Source of the DNA: Viridothelium virens
Taxonomy: Eukaryota; Ascomycota; Dothideomycetes; Trypetheliales; Trypetheliaceae
DNA: 64,000 bases
Reading direction: 5' to 3'
Assembly: GCA_010094025.1 (NCBI GenBank)
Contig: ML991819.1
Location: forward strand, 62,001 to 126,000
The translations under genes and the position numbers were made by a program. Each line of letters starts with the position of its first letter. The stretch's first letter is position 1. Shown here piece after piece: positions 10,884-21,469 of the stretch. Below the pieces are notes generated by a model that worked only from the letters and a program-made list of their open reading frames with translations, was not told the DNA's origin and searched no databases.

Positions 10884-13085
10884 ATGCGCTTCCCCAAGCT
10901 TACTCCTTTGCAATCACGATTCGTCGCATCCCTGGTCGCCTCCATCATTATCTTAGTTATCTATTATATACTCTCGAACCCACATACCGCATACGCCGCA
11001 GAACTCGATTCAATACAAAATCAAGATCACAACCATCACCGGTTAGCGAAGGATTCCCTCACAGTCAGTTCTGTCAATCGAGAGACGGAAGAAGAGATAG
11101 CCAAGCTCCAGGTATCCGATGAGGAGAAGATAAGAGCTGGAGTGGATAAGAGGCAAGACAGCCCAACAACTCTTGAGAACAACGTACCAAAGAATGATGT
11201 AATCAAGCCAAGCGAGACAAATCAATATATTGTTAGCATTCCCACCATGTTTAGCGAGAAGGGAGTGCAGGGATCCGGGTTCCCATCACCAATGTTCAAT
11301 GGCAGTAGTGATCAAGTCGACAATGGGAGCGGGTTGGCCCAGGTTGCCTCGTCTGAGAATACGGAATGGCAAACAGTGACGAATCAAGAGGGTTCACGGA
11401 AAGTGTATGTCTCTGTAACGACGTGCTCGCAACCCTTGTCAAATAGCGGATCACCACCTCCTCAACTTACCCTGTACCTTTCAACGAAGAGCAATGCAGG
11501 GCCGGGCAACGACAACATTCAGAATATTACACTTTACGAAGGACATGCCAGTACTATCTATCTAGGAACGGACGACTTTTATATGGCCGTGGTTCCTCCT
11601 GACGTACCAAGTTCGCTCACAAGTGAATGGAATTACGAGGTGGCTGCATCGATTGATGGCTTTTATCACTCCTACAGTGATAGTCAAGGCCTACTCCTTC
11701 TCGATGCGGATAGCCAATCTGCTCTATTCGTATCGAATAACATGACTGGTGCAACGCCAGATAGTGCAATCTACACCGAGTGGATGGACATGTGGCCTCC
11801 GCCTCTGACCATTTTTGCGCATAATACCAATGACTCTTCCATTAACGGCCTTCAACGTTCATATTGCGGGCTACAAAACAGCGCTCAAATACAACCAAGC
11901 GCTAATGAGTCGGGACAAATGGTTGTGAGCATGACAAATAGATCGGTTGGATTATGGGGCAGTAGTCCCGAGCCCAAGCAACAATTCTATTTGAATACGC
12001 TGAACGGCTCTTCGACTTACCATGGAATCATGGCCATGAACGGCAATTCTACCCATTCGGGCCCTCGCGTGGTACATGGTGGAGGTCAAGTATGGAGAAC
12101 TATGACCTTCAATACTAAAACCGGTAAGCTAAGCCAATTCCCTCTATATCCAATCATCGTAGATAACAAGAATGTAGACGGCAACTGTCAACTCCTCTTC
12201 GACCTTACCCAATGTCCGAACGTTGCTCACGCAGTCCCGACCTCTCCGCAATTTCTTAATGACACTCCTGCCCTCGCCAACCTCTACGACTTGGCCGCTG
12301 AAGCGCTCTTCCAAAACTTTACCTACTCCCTTGCCCAAGTCCCATGCAATACGACTCAAACCGCGCAGTATTCACTCGCAAGAAACTGCACAGACTGCGC
12401 CAACGCATACCGCAATTGGCTGTGTGCAGTCATGATTCCCCGTTGCGAAGATTTTAGCACATCAACTCCATACACCCAATTTCGAAACGTCAATCCCCTC
12501 TCGCAATTCGTCACACCAAATCCCCTCAACAGCTTCTCCCCTTCTGGCCAGAACGCCAGCATCCCCAGCAACATTCTCTACGACCCCACCTACGTCCCCA
12601 TGCCCTCGGCACCCGCTGCCTTCCCCTTCCTCAACCAATCTCCCGCCAACGCCCTCTCGGCCAACCAATCCCGCAACGCCCTCGCGGGATGCGGCACCAA
12701 TCTCTCTGCTTCGACAGAAGTCCCCTCGGATGCCAACGGCAACCCGAACTGCGGCATCGACTTCTCCATCCAACCCGGGCCCTACAACGAGATCCTGCCG
12801 TGTGGCGAGTTCTGCTACGAGCTGGTGCGCTCGTGCCCCGCGAGTCTCCAGTTTGCATGTCCCGCGAAGGGAAGGGGATTTGAGCGGTCGTATCGGGATT
12901 TAGGTTCCGACGGATCGCCGTTGGATAGCAATGGGGTGTTGATGTGTAGTTATGATGGGGCGATCCTGAACCCGTCGAATGGGACCGCTAATGCGGCGAG
13001 ACGAGGCGTGCCAGTGGACAGGACCGGACTGGCTGTGGGAATGCTGGTCTCGGGTGTCTTCGTGGTGGGCTTGGGCGCATGGTAG
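10884..13085 (+). CDS. MID1: Mid1-type stretch-activated calcium channel component
   Basis: Intronless, 733 residues from the first in-frame ATG (10884); an ATG at 10846 is out of frame. Mid1 is the regulatory partner of the Cch1 calcium channel in fungal plasma/ER membrane and acts in calcium uptake under cell-wall, mating or ER stress. A hydrophobic N-terminal segment (FVASLVASIIILVIYYIL, about 13-30) is followed by a large ectodomain rich in NxS/T sites. The C-terminal third is cysteine-rich, with CQLLFDLTQCPNVAHAVP, NCTDCANAYRNWLCAVMIPR and ILPCGEFCYELVRSCPASLQ, the conserved fungal Mid1 region that resembles a Frizzled-type fold. The last ~20 residues are hydrophobic. Confidence 0.9.
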   Translation: MRFPKLTPLQSRFVASLVASIIILVIYYILSNPHTAYAAELDSIQNQDHNHHRLAKDSLTVSSVNRETEEEIAKLQVSDEEKIRAGVDKRQDSPTTLENNVPKNDVIKPSETNQYIVSIPTMFSEKGVQGSGFPSPMFNGSSDQVDNGSGLAQVASSENTEWQTVTNQEGSRKVYVSVTTCSQPLSNSGSPPPQLTLYLSTKSNAGPGNDNIQNITLYEGHASTIYLGTDDFYMAVVPPDVPSSLTSEWNYEVAASIDGFYHSYSDSQGLLLLDADSQSALFVSNNMTGATPDSAIYTEWMDMWPPPLTIFAHNTNDSSINGLQRSYCGLQNSAQIQPSANESGQMVVSMTNRSVGLWGSSPEPKQQFYLNTLNGSSTYHGIMAMNGNSTHSGPRVVHGGGQVWRTMTFNTKTGKLSQFPLYPIIVDNKNVDGNCQLLFDLTQCPNVAHAVPTSPQFLNDTPALANLYDLAAEALFQNFTYSLAQVPCNTTQTAQYSLARNCTDCANAYRNWLCAVMIPRCEDFSTSTPYTQFRNVNPLSQFVTPNPLNSFSPSGQNASIPSNILYDPTYVPMPSAPAAFPFLNQSPANALSANQSRNALAGCGTNLSASTEVPSDANGNPNCGIDFSIQPGPYNEILPCGEFCYELVRSCPASLQFACPAKGRGFERSYRDLGSDGSPLDSNGVLMCSYDGAILNPSNGTANAARRGVPVDRTGLAVGMLVSGVFVVGLGAW

Positions 13086-14271
13086 AAGGGTGATGATAAT
13101 ACAGACGTGGAATAGAAGAAGATGGATTCACGAATGAAGCGAAACTATTGGTTGGGCGTCTCTAGATTTTTGGGCCACAGAATTGCAAGGAAAGGATAGG
13201 AAAGGATATATTAGGGGCGTTCTGCTGGGTCTGACGGCGTTATCATGAGTTAGGACATCATTTTTACTGGAGCATTGATGATTATTGAAATGCGTTATTA
13301 GCACGCTTGATACCTACGGCTGTACAGATAGTCCAATTCAATGTGCAGTTTTCAGGGCTCGAGGTTACCAAGTACATAGGACCCTCGGATACACTCTCAC
13401 ATTCTTCGAAGCGTTCACAAGAGAGGGTCTTGCATGTTCAGTACGTGTTCCTCGTCCTTGATTTGCTACTCTGCAGTATCTGCGTAAGCTACAGAAACAA
13501 AGTCCTAGGTAGCCGTAGGATTTGATTACGTGGGGGTGGCTTGTGTACAGATCACCCCTTTTATCTCAAGTTCATCATCGGTAAGGTACCTATCTCTACG
13601 TCTGACTAGAAGGTGTGCGAAATTAACAAACCACCACAACCCAAGATCTCTCATCTCACTCACCTTGATGTTTCAATGCTGGCCTATTTGCCTATTCACT
13701 TTACGAATCTTGTGTAATATCTCAAAGCTGTTATATAGAAATGTTACGAGACTTGTAGGAAGTGTAGGAGTGTGGAAAAGTCGTTGTTATTATTATTATG
13801 TGTATCGTTGGTCAGTGTGTCAAAACCGGCCACCTTTTAGTCGGACGGAGAGCTACCATGATCCTTATTCAGTACGCTATGCACAATACCCTGATCCACC
13901 AAAGGTACACTGGCACTATATAGACGGGCTCATGAATTGGGGACTACGATGAGGGGCAGCTCGACTTCTAATGAGGAAGCCAAAAGAAGGTGAGCCGACT
14001 AAGAAGTGGCATGACGGATACTGGAAGAAAGCCCGGAAAGAAAAGGCGCCGGTGTGACACACCTCCTATCTAAATCCCCCCGCTTTCCATCCAGTCGCTC
14101 AAAGGTTGTGCTCGAGATATATCTCTCACATCATACTGAAGTTGCTGCTTGAGGCACGGTACCGACCGAGATGACAGGCTCTTGATGCTGCAACGCTCAA
14201 GGTCGTTGGCCTTCTTGCAATTGTATCCGTTTCAATCCATATTGTAGCTCTCCAAATCTTTGTCTATTACT
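13086..14271. other. intergenic; holds a 14-bp match to the MITE end
   Basis: No convincing gene in nearly 1.2 kb. A 140-codon frame near 13.5-13.95 kb has no recognisable domain and low complexity. The 14 bases at 13579-13592 are identical to the right terminus of the fold-back element at 5232-5245. Confidence 0.5.
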
Positions 14272-15303
14272 ATGCCTCGCGAAGACATCTCATTTCAAAC
14301 TTCTGACAATGTGACACTGCGTGGTTGGTTCTACAAACCTGCTGCTGTCTCGTCGGCTCTTCCATGTTTGGTGATGGCCCATGGCTTTTCCGCGTTGAAA
14401 GAGATGGATCTGGACCAATTTGCGGAGCACTTTTCTTCTACTCTTCCCCTGATGTGCTTGGTGTATGACAATCGTGGATTTGGTGATAGCGACTCTCAAG
14501 AGGGTCAGCCTCGCCATGAGATCATACCGGCACATCAAACGAGCGATTATTCAGATGCTATTACCTACGCTCAATCAAGGACTGATGTGAACAAGGACAA
14601 GATTGGAATCTGGGGGAGCTCTTATAGTGGAGGTCATGTGTTATGGGTTGGTGCTGTTGATCGAAGAGTTAAGGCAGTCCTTTGTCAAGTCCCGTGCGTC
14701 GACGGCTGGGCAAACTTCCATCGCCTGGTCCGACCGGACTTTGTTCCAGGCATGAACCAGCTTTTCCAGGATGGTCCGTATTTGGCTTTTAGAGAGGCAC
14801 ATAACTAAGAAAATCTGATAGATCGTCTTGCCCGAGCGGCGGGAAAACCAGCCGGCGTGATTCCCGTGGTCGATGCAGACGCCCACAAGCCGTCAGCGCT
14901 GCCGACGCCTGATAGTTTTGAATTCTTTACCGCATGGGCAGAGAAGAGTAACTGGAAGAATGAGGTGACTGTGAAGTCGTACGTCAACTCTGAACTTAAC
15001 CTTCAGTACGCATCCACGCTTAGTCCAGCAGCTAATGATCCGTGGCTCAGCATCGAAGCATTTCGCGAATACAACCCATCTGCGCACATCCATCATGTTT
15101 CTCCAACGCCATTGCTGATGACGATAGCTGAGAATGACACTTTGACTCCAACGGACATTTCTCTGGAAGCGTATTCGCGTGCGTTCGAACCTAAGCGTCT
15201 GCATATTCTCAAAGGAGGTCATTTCGATGGTTATTCGGGTCCTAACTTTGAGAAGAACAGCATGGTACAGGCGGAATTTCTACGGGAGAACCTTTGCTCT
15301 TAA
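14272..15303 (+). CDS. Alpha/beta-hydrolase (DltD/YcjY-like peptidase family), function unassigned
   Basis: Exons are 14272-14773 and 14822-15303, giving 327 residues. It has the alpha/beta-hydrolase fold: MAHGFSALKE near the oxyanion strand, YDNRGFGDSD, nucleophile elbow GIWGSSYSGG with the likely catalytic Ser, TIAENDTLTP for the acid and KGGHFDGY for the catalytic His. Read straight through, a TAA would stop the frame at 14806. A 48-nt intron (GTCCGT donor, TAG acceptor, CTAAG inside) removes it and yields FQDDRLARAAGKP, which is continuous with the family pattern. I therefore treat the gene as intact. Substrate unknown; relatives are often annotated as hydrolases with X-Pro peptidase-like or dienelactone-hydrolase-like domains. 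Confidence 0.78.
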
Positions 15304-15399
15304 TGGAGTTTATCAGACAAGATTTCAAAGTCCGCTTCATAAGAACACCAACTTGACTGAAATTTGCCGACGTAATGTAATCCTCAAGTCCAAGAAATT

Positions 15400-16480
15400 G
15401 TAAACTGCGGCTCTTCTAGCTTCAGTGCGGAGTGAGTACCCAGGGCTCGCCATACCAATTGAAAGGCGAGGGCAAAGACGTAAAGCCAAGGCAGGTGCAC
15501 CCCGACATGCTATTTTCCCACCCCAGACCCATTCGCGCACGTATGGAAGAGCGGCAGAGATCAGCGGAGTATAGGAAAAGATCCGAACAATCAGATTCGC
15601 TGTAAGAGGAGAAGACGCGGCCTGAGCTCCAAAGTCATCGGCCAGATGAACCTACGCCGGCATAACGACAGAAAATACGCCGAGCCCGATCGCAGACGTG
15701 TCCGGATTTAAACAATCCAATGAAGCCCGTGTTTTGCATGTTACCTACAGAGGGAGCATCTAAGGGGATAGTAGGAGCAGGCCACTTCATTGGATTCAGG
15801 TGCTCCTGCGGGTGAGCAATGCTGCCGCCCTTCTTTTTGCTAGGGAGTTCGTCGCTCATCATGCCGATACTGAAATCCAGGTAAGCCAGTCCTACAAGCC
15901 GGCAACGGAACCATACTGGGCCTGGAATAGGATGGGAAAGGTAGTGAAGAGGATGCCGAAGAGCACATCCGTACATAGCGATAGAAGCATCGCGACGGGT
16001 GAGAAAATAAGTATCTTTGCTATGCACACAATTCCATGGAGATGTGTGTCGCGACAAGCCTACGTTAAGCTTGTCCTGAGCGCTGAATTCTGACAGCCGG
16101 TTCTTTTGTGCAAGCGCTCTCTCTTTCGGTTCAATAAGACTATGGTGTGTATTTTCCGTACGAAAAGGAAGTCGATTGTGGCGAAGACCTGAGAGGAAGT
16201 GCACTTGATTGCATCAGGTCTGACGGTAAGATTAGGTAGGTACCACGGCAGACATCTGCGACTCTCAGAGCGTAGGCAGAACATGAAAACGCTGCTGTCC
16301 TCACGCCGGGCGTTTCGAGCGGGATGGAGTGAAATTTCCAAAGAGATGACGCATACCTCAATTGTCTCGTCGTAGAACGATTCTTTTCGAGCTCTAGATT
16401 CTAGAGAATATAGAGGAGAACTGCGCTTCGAGTTTCGAGTGGAAGGTGGGCACATAAGGGCAGCTCGATCCTAGTAAGAT
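15400..16480 (-). pseudogene. Relict of an MFS (multidrug-type) transporter
   Basis: Reading the minus strand downward, pieces of a drug:proton antiporter follow in the right order but in changing frames and with stops. Around 16090-16140 is LLNRKRERLHKRTG, matching the cytoplasmic loop after TM6 (LLerKa.rLrketG). Around 15950-16010 is FSPVAMLLSLCTDVLFGILF and then TTFPILFQAQYG (TM7). At about 15870 is GLAYLDFSIGMM, and around 15550-15600 ANLIVRIFSYTPLISAALPY, like TM11. The segment upstream of 16480 is not convincingly transporter. At least three frame changes or stops make a working protein unlikely. The family call is by motif order, not alignment. No close intact copy is in the window. 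Confidence 0.55.
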
Positions 16481-16688
16481 GCTTTGAATGGCTTTACACA
16501 AAGCAAGCGGATGGAGGGAAAGAATCTCATTCAAAGCGATTGATCATACAGCCACATAAGCCACAGACGTGTCAAGCGAGCTCTGAGTACTCAACACCAA
16601 GAGTGTTAGGAAATGAAACAATGCAAACAGGGCAAAGCAAAGAACACGGGCTCTAAAATAGTTGGATCTATTCCGGATATCGTTTTCC

Positions 16689-18197
16689 TCAAAGCGTACT
16701 CAGAGCCAACTTACTATCCGTCAGCGGGTATAACAGTGTCCAAAACGCTGCTGCACCCCCTACGAGCAAGGCATAGTATGCTACAGTCCAAGCCACGCTC
16801 AAGCTCACACTCGCCTTCTTCGTCACCAAAGGCTCGTCTTTCTTCTTTCGCTCCCCCTCGGGCGGCCCAATCACCACCTCCCCCTCATCGCCGGCCAACT
16901 CATCCAGCCCATTACCTTCCTGCTCCCCAACCTGTCCCCACACCCTCGGCAAGCCCATTGCATTGCAAAATGCATGCGCCAGCACACACGCGAGCAAACT
17001 GCCTGTCCTCAGAAACACGAATTCAGCGATAAAGCCGAAGACGGAGGTGTAACTGAACTGGAGCAGTACGCGCAAGAGGGAGAGAGAAACGGGCTCGGAG
17101 GGGTGACGTAAGCGGAACTCGTAGAGGTGATGGATGTGGGCGATGCCGAAGTAAAGAGGGAGAGTGAAGATCAGGGGCCGGACGGAAGATGGAGGGGCGG
17201 GAGAGGGGAGAGAGAGGAGGTGCAAGGGGGTAAGGAGGGAGCGGAAGAGCACTTCTTCTGTCATGGGGCCCTGTTGAGTGGTGAGTATATGGAATTCGGG
17301 GTGGAGGAAGGGTGTGCATGCAATCGAGGAAGAAAGAATTCGGAAGGGGCAACACGTACGGCAACGTAGTTGCGAATTCCGATCCAGGAGCTAGGCATGT
17401 CACGGCAAGTGCTTCCACTTAGCCAGTGCTGAAGTTGGCCGTCGACAACACCGGATTCGAAGAGGGGACCCGCGAAGAGGATAGCGACGAGCAAGAGGGA
17501 TCTCACGATATCCAGTAGGTTGATGGGCCACCAGCCGAGTAGATGGAAGGTATCTCGAATGCTTGCCCCTCCATAGTATGATGTGATGAAGATGGTTACT
17601 AAGGCACTGACGCAGCAGGAGAAGGCGAGAGCTCGAATCCGGGCTTTAATCACGGAGGGCGCATCACGAGTGAGAGTTTGAGAAGGGCGAGTTGTCGGTG
17701 AAGCATAGAGAGGAAGGACAAACAGGATGGTCAAGATCACCTAGAGCCATGTCATTAGCATGGAATGAATACACATCTTCACAATGTCATTTTTCTAGCA
17801 TCAGTGCTTAGAAGTCCTTGAACTCCTCTTGCCTACCCACAAAATTGCGCAATTGAAAACACATAATCATGATCATGCACAACATTTTTATGAAGAGAAA
17901 CTTACAGAGAGCAGGGTGGCAGAAGACGATGAAATTGCAGGATCTTGGTGCACTGGCAAAGGCATCAGCATAGAAATGGTGATAGGGTGGTCTGCGCCAC
18001 AGCGAATGCCCAGGCAGAATTGGTGGTGGGAGGCTCTCCACGTCAAGATGCAGCGCGGTTGGAGCTTCTGGCACGAGCGCCAACGATGTCCAATGAAGCG
18101 ACGACGTACCTGGTCCTTGGAGTGCAGCGAGTGCTTGGGTACGATGCTTCCGCAACCTCTCCAGCACTTCCCTACTCTTGTTCAGAATTGGCGCCAT
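16689..18197 (-). CDS. RCE1: CAAX prenyl protease 2 (Rce1)
   Basis: Preferred exons are 18197-18110, 17952-17906, 17740-17360 and 17270-16689, giving 365 residues. A shorter start at 17971 (342 residues, no first intron) is also possible. Rce1 is an ER membrane endoprotease that removes the -AAX tripeptide from farnesylated or geranylgeranylated proteins such as Ras and a-factor. It shows SPTTRPSQTLTRDAPSV, AGPLFES and, across the last intron, RNYVA-GPMTEEVLFRS, the EExxxR active-site motif. FGIAHIHHLYE carries the catalytic His and AHAFCNAMG the second His motif. Several hydrophobic helices are present. A Lys/Glu-rich loop near the C terminus is unusual but in frame. Confidence 0.88.
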
Positions 18198-19054
18198 CAG
18201 GATCCTAGCAGCCTGTCGTGCGCGACGATCGCGGCAACAGATAGGAGCGTGGCGCGAGAGATCGTTCGCTGGCCAGCGTTAGGTGGTTAATTGCCCTCCT
18301 GGCTTGCTGTACTCCGTACCTAGAAGGAACAAGGGATGGAGCAAAACGCGTCGAACGCGTACCCCGGTAATCCCGGCATCCCGGTATCCTGACCGCCTTG
18401 GCCGCCAATCTCCTCTGTACATTTTCCCATCTCCTAAGCCAGATGAGGCAAAAAGATTAGCCACAGACGCCCATATTTTATTTTAATCTCCGCGCATGTT
18501 CGCAAGCCCAGGCTCTCCTATCGATGGCGGCTCTTGTTCGTGGAAGTGCAACCTGGACAGATACCTGAGTACTCCGTACAGAGCACCAAGCGCAGCTCCG
18601 GGAAGATGGAGCGCATAATATCAGCAGTTCGTCGTCCATCTCAGTCCCCATCGTCTGGAAACTCGATTTTCACAACGTTATCCTCGCACTCTCGACCAGT
18701 GGGCCTGATCGCACCAAGGAACTGAGCACGCAAGCTGCCGCGCCCGGACCCTGCTTGCCTGGACGAACGAGAGGCGTCATCGCAGACCGCCTGCATGCAC
18801 CGTACTGAACTATCAACTCCTATTATTTCTCTCCCTTTTAAGTCTTCTCTGGCACTGCGAGACGGCCAACTTCACCCCCTCTGCTGGCCTCTGTCGCTTT
18901 TCCGACATGCTGCTGTCCTCGCTTCTTGTCATTCGTTGACGTCCAATCTTTTCCAAACCTTTATATACTCTCGTCGCTCGTTTTCATGACATACCACGAT
19001 CCTTCTTACCGATAATTTTACTAATGACTCCCCTCTTCTTCCTTCCTTTTACTC
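18198..19054. promoter_or_regulatory. shared RCE1/serine-rich-gene divergent region
   Basis: An 857-bp divergent region. It contains two ACGCGT boxes at 18346-18351 and 18355-18360, about 150 bp upstream of the RCE1 start. CCCGG-rich short repeats lie near 18362-18395. A CT-rich leader precedes the serine-rich gene. Confidence 0.4.
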
Positions 19055-21469
19055 ATGCACGATTTGTATCAATACGGCGTCCGGATATCTCCTATGTCCT
19101 CGCATTCCTCCCTGTCAGTTACTAGCAAGCCGAGGTCGCCATCGCCCAAGCGTTCGCAGCACAGTTCCCCATCGAAACGAAAGCCCCTTCATGAGCGCAC
19201 GGATTCAGAGACAAACGAACATCCAACTATTCGCTTAGTGAAATATCCGGAGCCAGTCGATGAACCGGACTCGCCTATCTATTCCAAGAATCCATTTCCG
19301 AGCAAGCCCTCTCATGTCTTGCCTCCAGGTTCGTCTCACAAGCGCGTGCCTCAGGACAGGGATCGTCACGTTTCAGATGCTGCACCTCCTCCGAACCCGC
19401 CAGCCTCCTCCCTGCGAATAGATTCCCTCTTCCCGGCACCACTACACCCCAAAACCTCCATCAGCGGATCGACGCCTGCGATTCCCTCTGACACTGGTTC
19501 CCGGCATGACCAGGGTCCTTCCTATTCACCGTCATCAAGCAGATTCCCCTCTGCCCCGTCCTTGCGCCATTCAGCTCCGGCAAATGTACAACTCGATACT
19601 AGCGTACAAGATGAGAATGAGGGGGACGACACCGCTGCTATACCAGCTGATATACGCCCCATTCTTCCCTCCCTAATATCCAAGCTTGATCAAGAATTGT
19701 CCTCGCGAGCTTCTGACACCTCTTTTGCTTCATCCGACACTCTCGACACCCTGACCACCCGTCCGCACCACCAAGCGAACCCGGCCGGATCACTAGATGC
19801 AGATGCTGGCGCAAGCGCAACTTCACTCGTAATATCAGAACGCAATCCAAGCCGTCCATTGACCGCAAGATCCCGGGGGTCTCAGCGCTCCATCACTACT
19901 CCCGTCGCCTATCCTCGACCAATTCTCAAAAGGTCTGCCGAATCCATCGCTTCTCGGACCCTACTTTCAAAAGCATCGATTGAGCGACTTCGCTCATTTT
20001 CGAACCCTTCTGCCCCCTGGCATGCTGCTTTACAGGCCACGCTCAATAGTGGTGTTCGCGTTCAGTATCCAACCGTCAAGCCTCCCTCGACAGCTGGTTC
20101 ATGGGCGAGTGTCGAAAACGAAACGCCGCCACCCATAAACATTCCTAAGCGCCGCTCAACCCGAATGAACGAGCGACCCGCTGCGCATCCACCATGGGGG
20201 ACTCGACCGTTGTCTACCATCCCGTCGGAGTCAGAGCGGGCCTTCACGGAAGGCTCAGGGGTTACAACACAAGGCAGCTCGCCCATCGAAAGGCGGCGTA
20301 CACGCGGCAGTCTTGGATCCTCCTTTATGCTCAACGCCACTCCCGAGGAATTTGGAGATTTGGACCGTCGGTTAGGGAAGCAACCCGTACGGCAAGACCA
20401 CGAAGAGCATCACGACACTGTAGGCGAGCTATCCTCTCCATACATGCGCACGCATCATTCTGGCTCCCTTCTGCGACATTCCGATCCCCTACTTCGACCC
20501 GAGTCCGCCCTTAGCGATTATCAAAGCCGACGCAGTTCTTATGGAAGCTATGTTGCCGCCACACTCCCTGACTGGGCCAAACGTTACTACAGTCTCGGCG
20601 AGCGCACTTCCCTCATCATCACTGGTCTACCCAACTCCAGCAGTACATCCCTCGCCTCGAATCGCCTTAATACTGCCAACACTGACCGCTCCGGCTCTCC
20701 CGACGCCAGCAATTTGCCCCTCAGCATCTTCCATCCACGCAAGCGCCCCCACGTCCAAATTCCGGCCACTCCTCCCGACGAAGATATCAGCACCACTGAA
20801 GGCGACCCCTCTTCCCCTGCCGGCCCGACCCCTTCAAAATCTCCGTCCAGGCCCGTACACGGCTCCCACGCCGAAGCTCTCGGCTCCAATCCCCACCGCG
20901 AACGCGACTCCCTTGCCATTACTGAAACACCACCGACCCAACCCGCCCATGAGCGTCTCTCGGTCTTGCGCCCTCTCGAAGCGCGCCGTGTCTCTCATCC
21001 TTTCTCCCCACATCTCCGACCTGATCGCCGCAGTACCGCAACTGGGATCTCGCGGCGCAGCGCATACCGCTTGAGCGCATGGCGAGCTCCGAGCCTGGAG
21101 GAAGTCGGCGCAGGCTGGAACTGGGTGTGGAGCCCCGAGGGCCGACAAGTGGTACTCTTTGCTATGGGCTTCCTCTTCCCGCTAGCCTGGATGGTGGGGG
21201 CGGTGCTGCCGCTGCCGAAGTTGCGGGAGGCGGAGATGAGCGAGATCCGGAGGGGATTGAGTGGAGGTGGTCCACAAACGAGGAGTCAGTTGGACGTGGA
21301 GGCGGCGATTGTGCAGGAGGTGGGAAGTCTGGAGGAGAGAAAGTACCAGAAGGCAAAATGGTGGCGGTGGGCTAATCGAATAATGAGTGTGGTGGGACTG
21401 GTCGTCATTGGCGTTATCGTGAGTGTGGTGGATGAGAACACCAAGCGCCGATTCACTAACGCGCTCTAG
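19055..21469 (+). CDS. Fungal serine/proline-rich protein with two C-terminal membrane segments
   Basis: Intronless, 804 residues, function not known to me. The first ~680 residues are low-complexity, rich in Ser, Pro, Arg and Thr, with many SP/RS-type phosphorylatable sites and no folded domain that I can see. A compact region, ATLPDWAKRYYSLGERTSLI (about 503-522), looks conserved. The C terminus has GWNWVWSPEGRQ followed by two hydrophobic segments (about 698-718 and 775-792) separated by a charged loop. This suggests a tail-anchored hairpin with a long disordered cytosolic domain. Proteins of this layout are annotated serine-rich protein in many Pezizomycotina. Start: first ATG; Met14 is an alternative. 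Confidence 0.8.
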   Translation: MHDLYQYGVRISPMSSHSSLSVTSKPRSPSPKRSQHSSPSKRKPLHERTDSETNEHPTIRLVKYPEPVDEPDSPIYSKNPFPSKPSHVLPPGSSHKRVPQDRDRHVSDAAPPPNPPASSLRIDSLFPAPLHPKTSISGSTPAIPSDTGSRHDQGPSYSPSSSRFPSAPSLRHSAPANVQLDTSVQDENEGDDTAAIPADIRPILPSLISKLDQELSSRASDTSFASSDTLDTLTTRPHHQANPAGSLDADAGASATSLVISERNPSRPLTARSRGSQRSITTPVAYPRPILKRSAESIASRTLLSKASIERLRSFSNPSAPWHAALQATLNSGVRVQYPTVKPPSTAGSWASVENETPPPINIPKRRSTRMNERPAAHPPWGTRPLSTIPSESERAFTEGSGVTTQGSSPIERRRTRGSLGSSFMLNATPEEFGDLDRRLGKQPVRQDHEEHHDTVGELSSPYMRTHHSGSLLRHSDPLLRPESALSDYQSRRSSYGSYVAATLPDWAKRYYSLGERTSLIITGLPNSSSTSLASNRLNTANTDRSGSPDASNLPLSIFHPRKRPHVQIPATPPDEDISTTEGDPSSPAGPTPSKSPSRPVHGSHAEALGSNPHRERDSLAITETPPTQPAHERLSVLRPLEARRVSHPFSPHLRPDRRSTATGISRRSAYRLSAWRAPSLEEVGAGWNWVWSPEGRQVVLFAMGFLFPLAWMVGAVLPLPKLREAEMSEIRRGLSGGGPQTRSQLDVEAAIVQEVGSLEERKYQKAKWWRWANRIMSVVGLVVIGVIVSVVDENTKRRFTNAL

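Noticed and set aside
13530-13952. A 140-codon plus-strand open frame
   Set aside because: No domain, low-complexity Tyr/Ser stretches, no conserved-looking block and no clear gene context; likely chance.
14806-14808. Premature stop suggesting that the alpha/beta-hydrolase is a pseudogene
   Set aside because: A 48-nt in-phase intron removes the stop and restores a family-like sequence; the catalytic motifs on both sides are intact.
15635-16204. A 189-codon minus-strand frame read as a gene
   Set aside because: It mixes true and shifted frames of a decayed transporter; the transporter motifs continue in other frames outside it.
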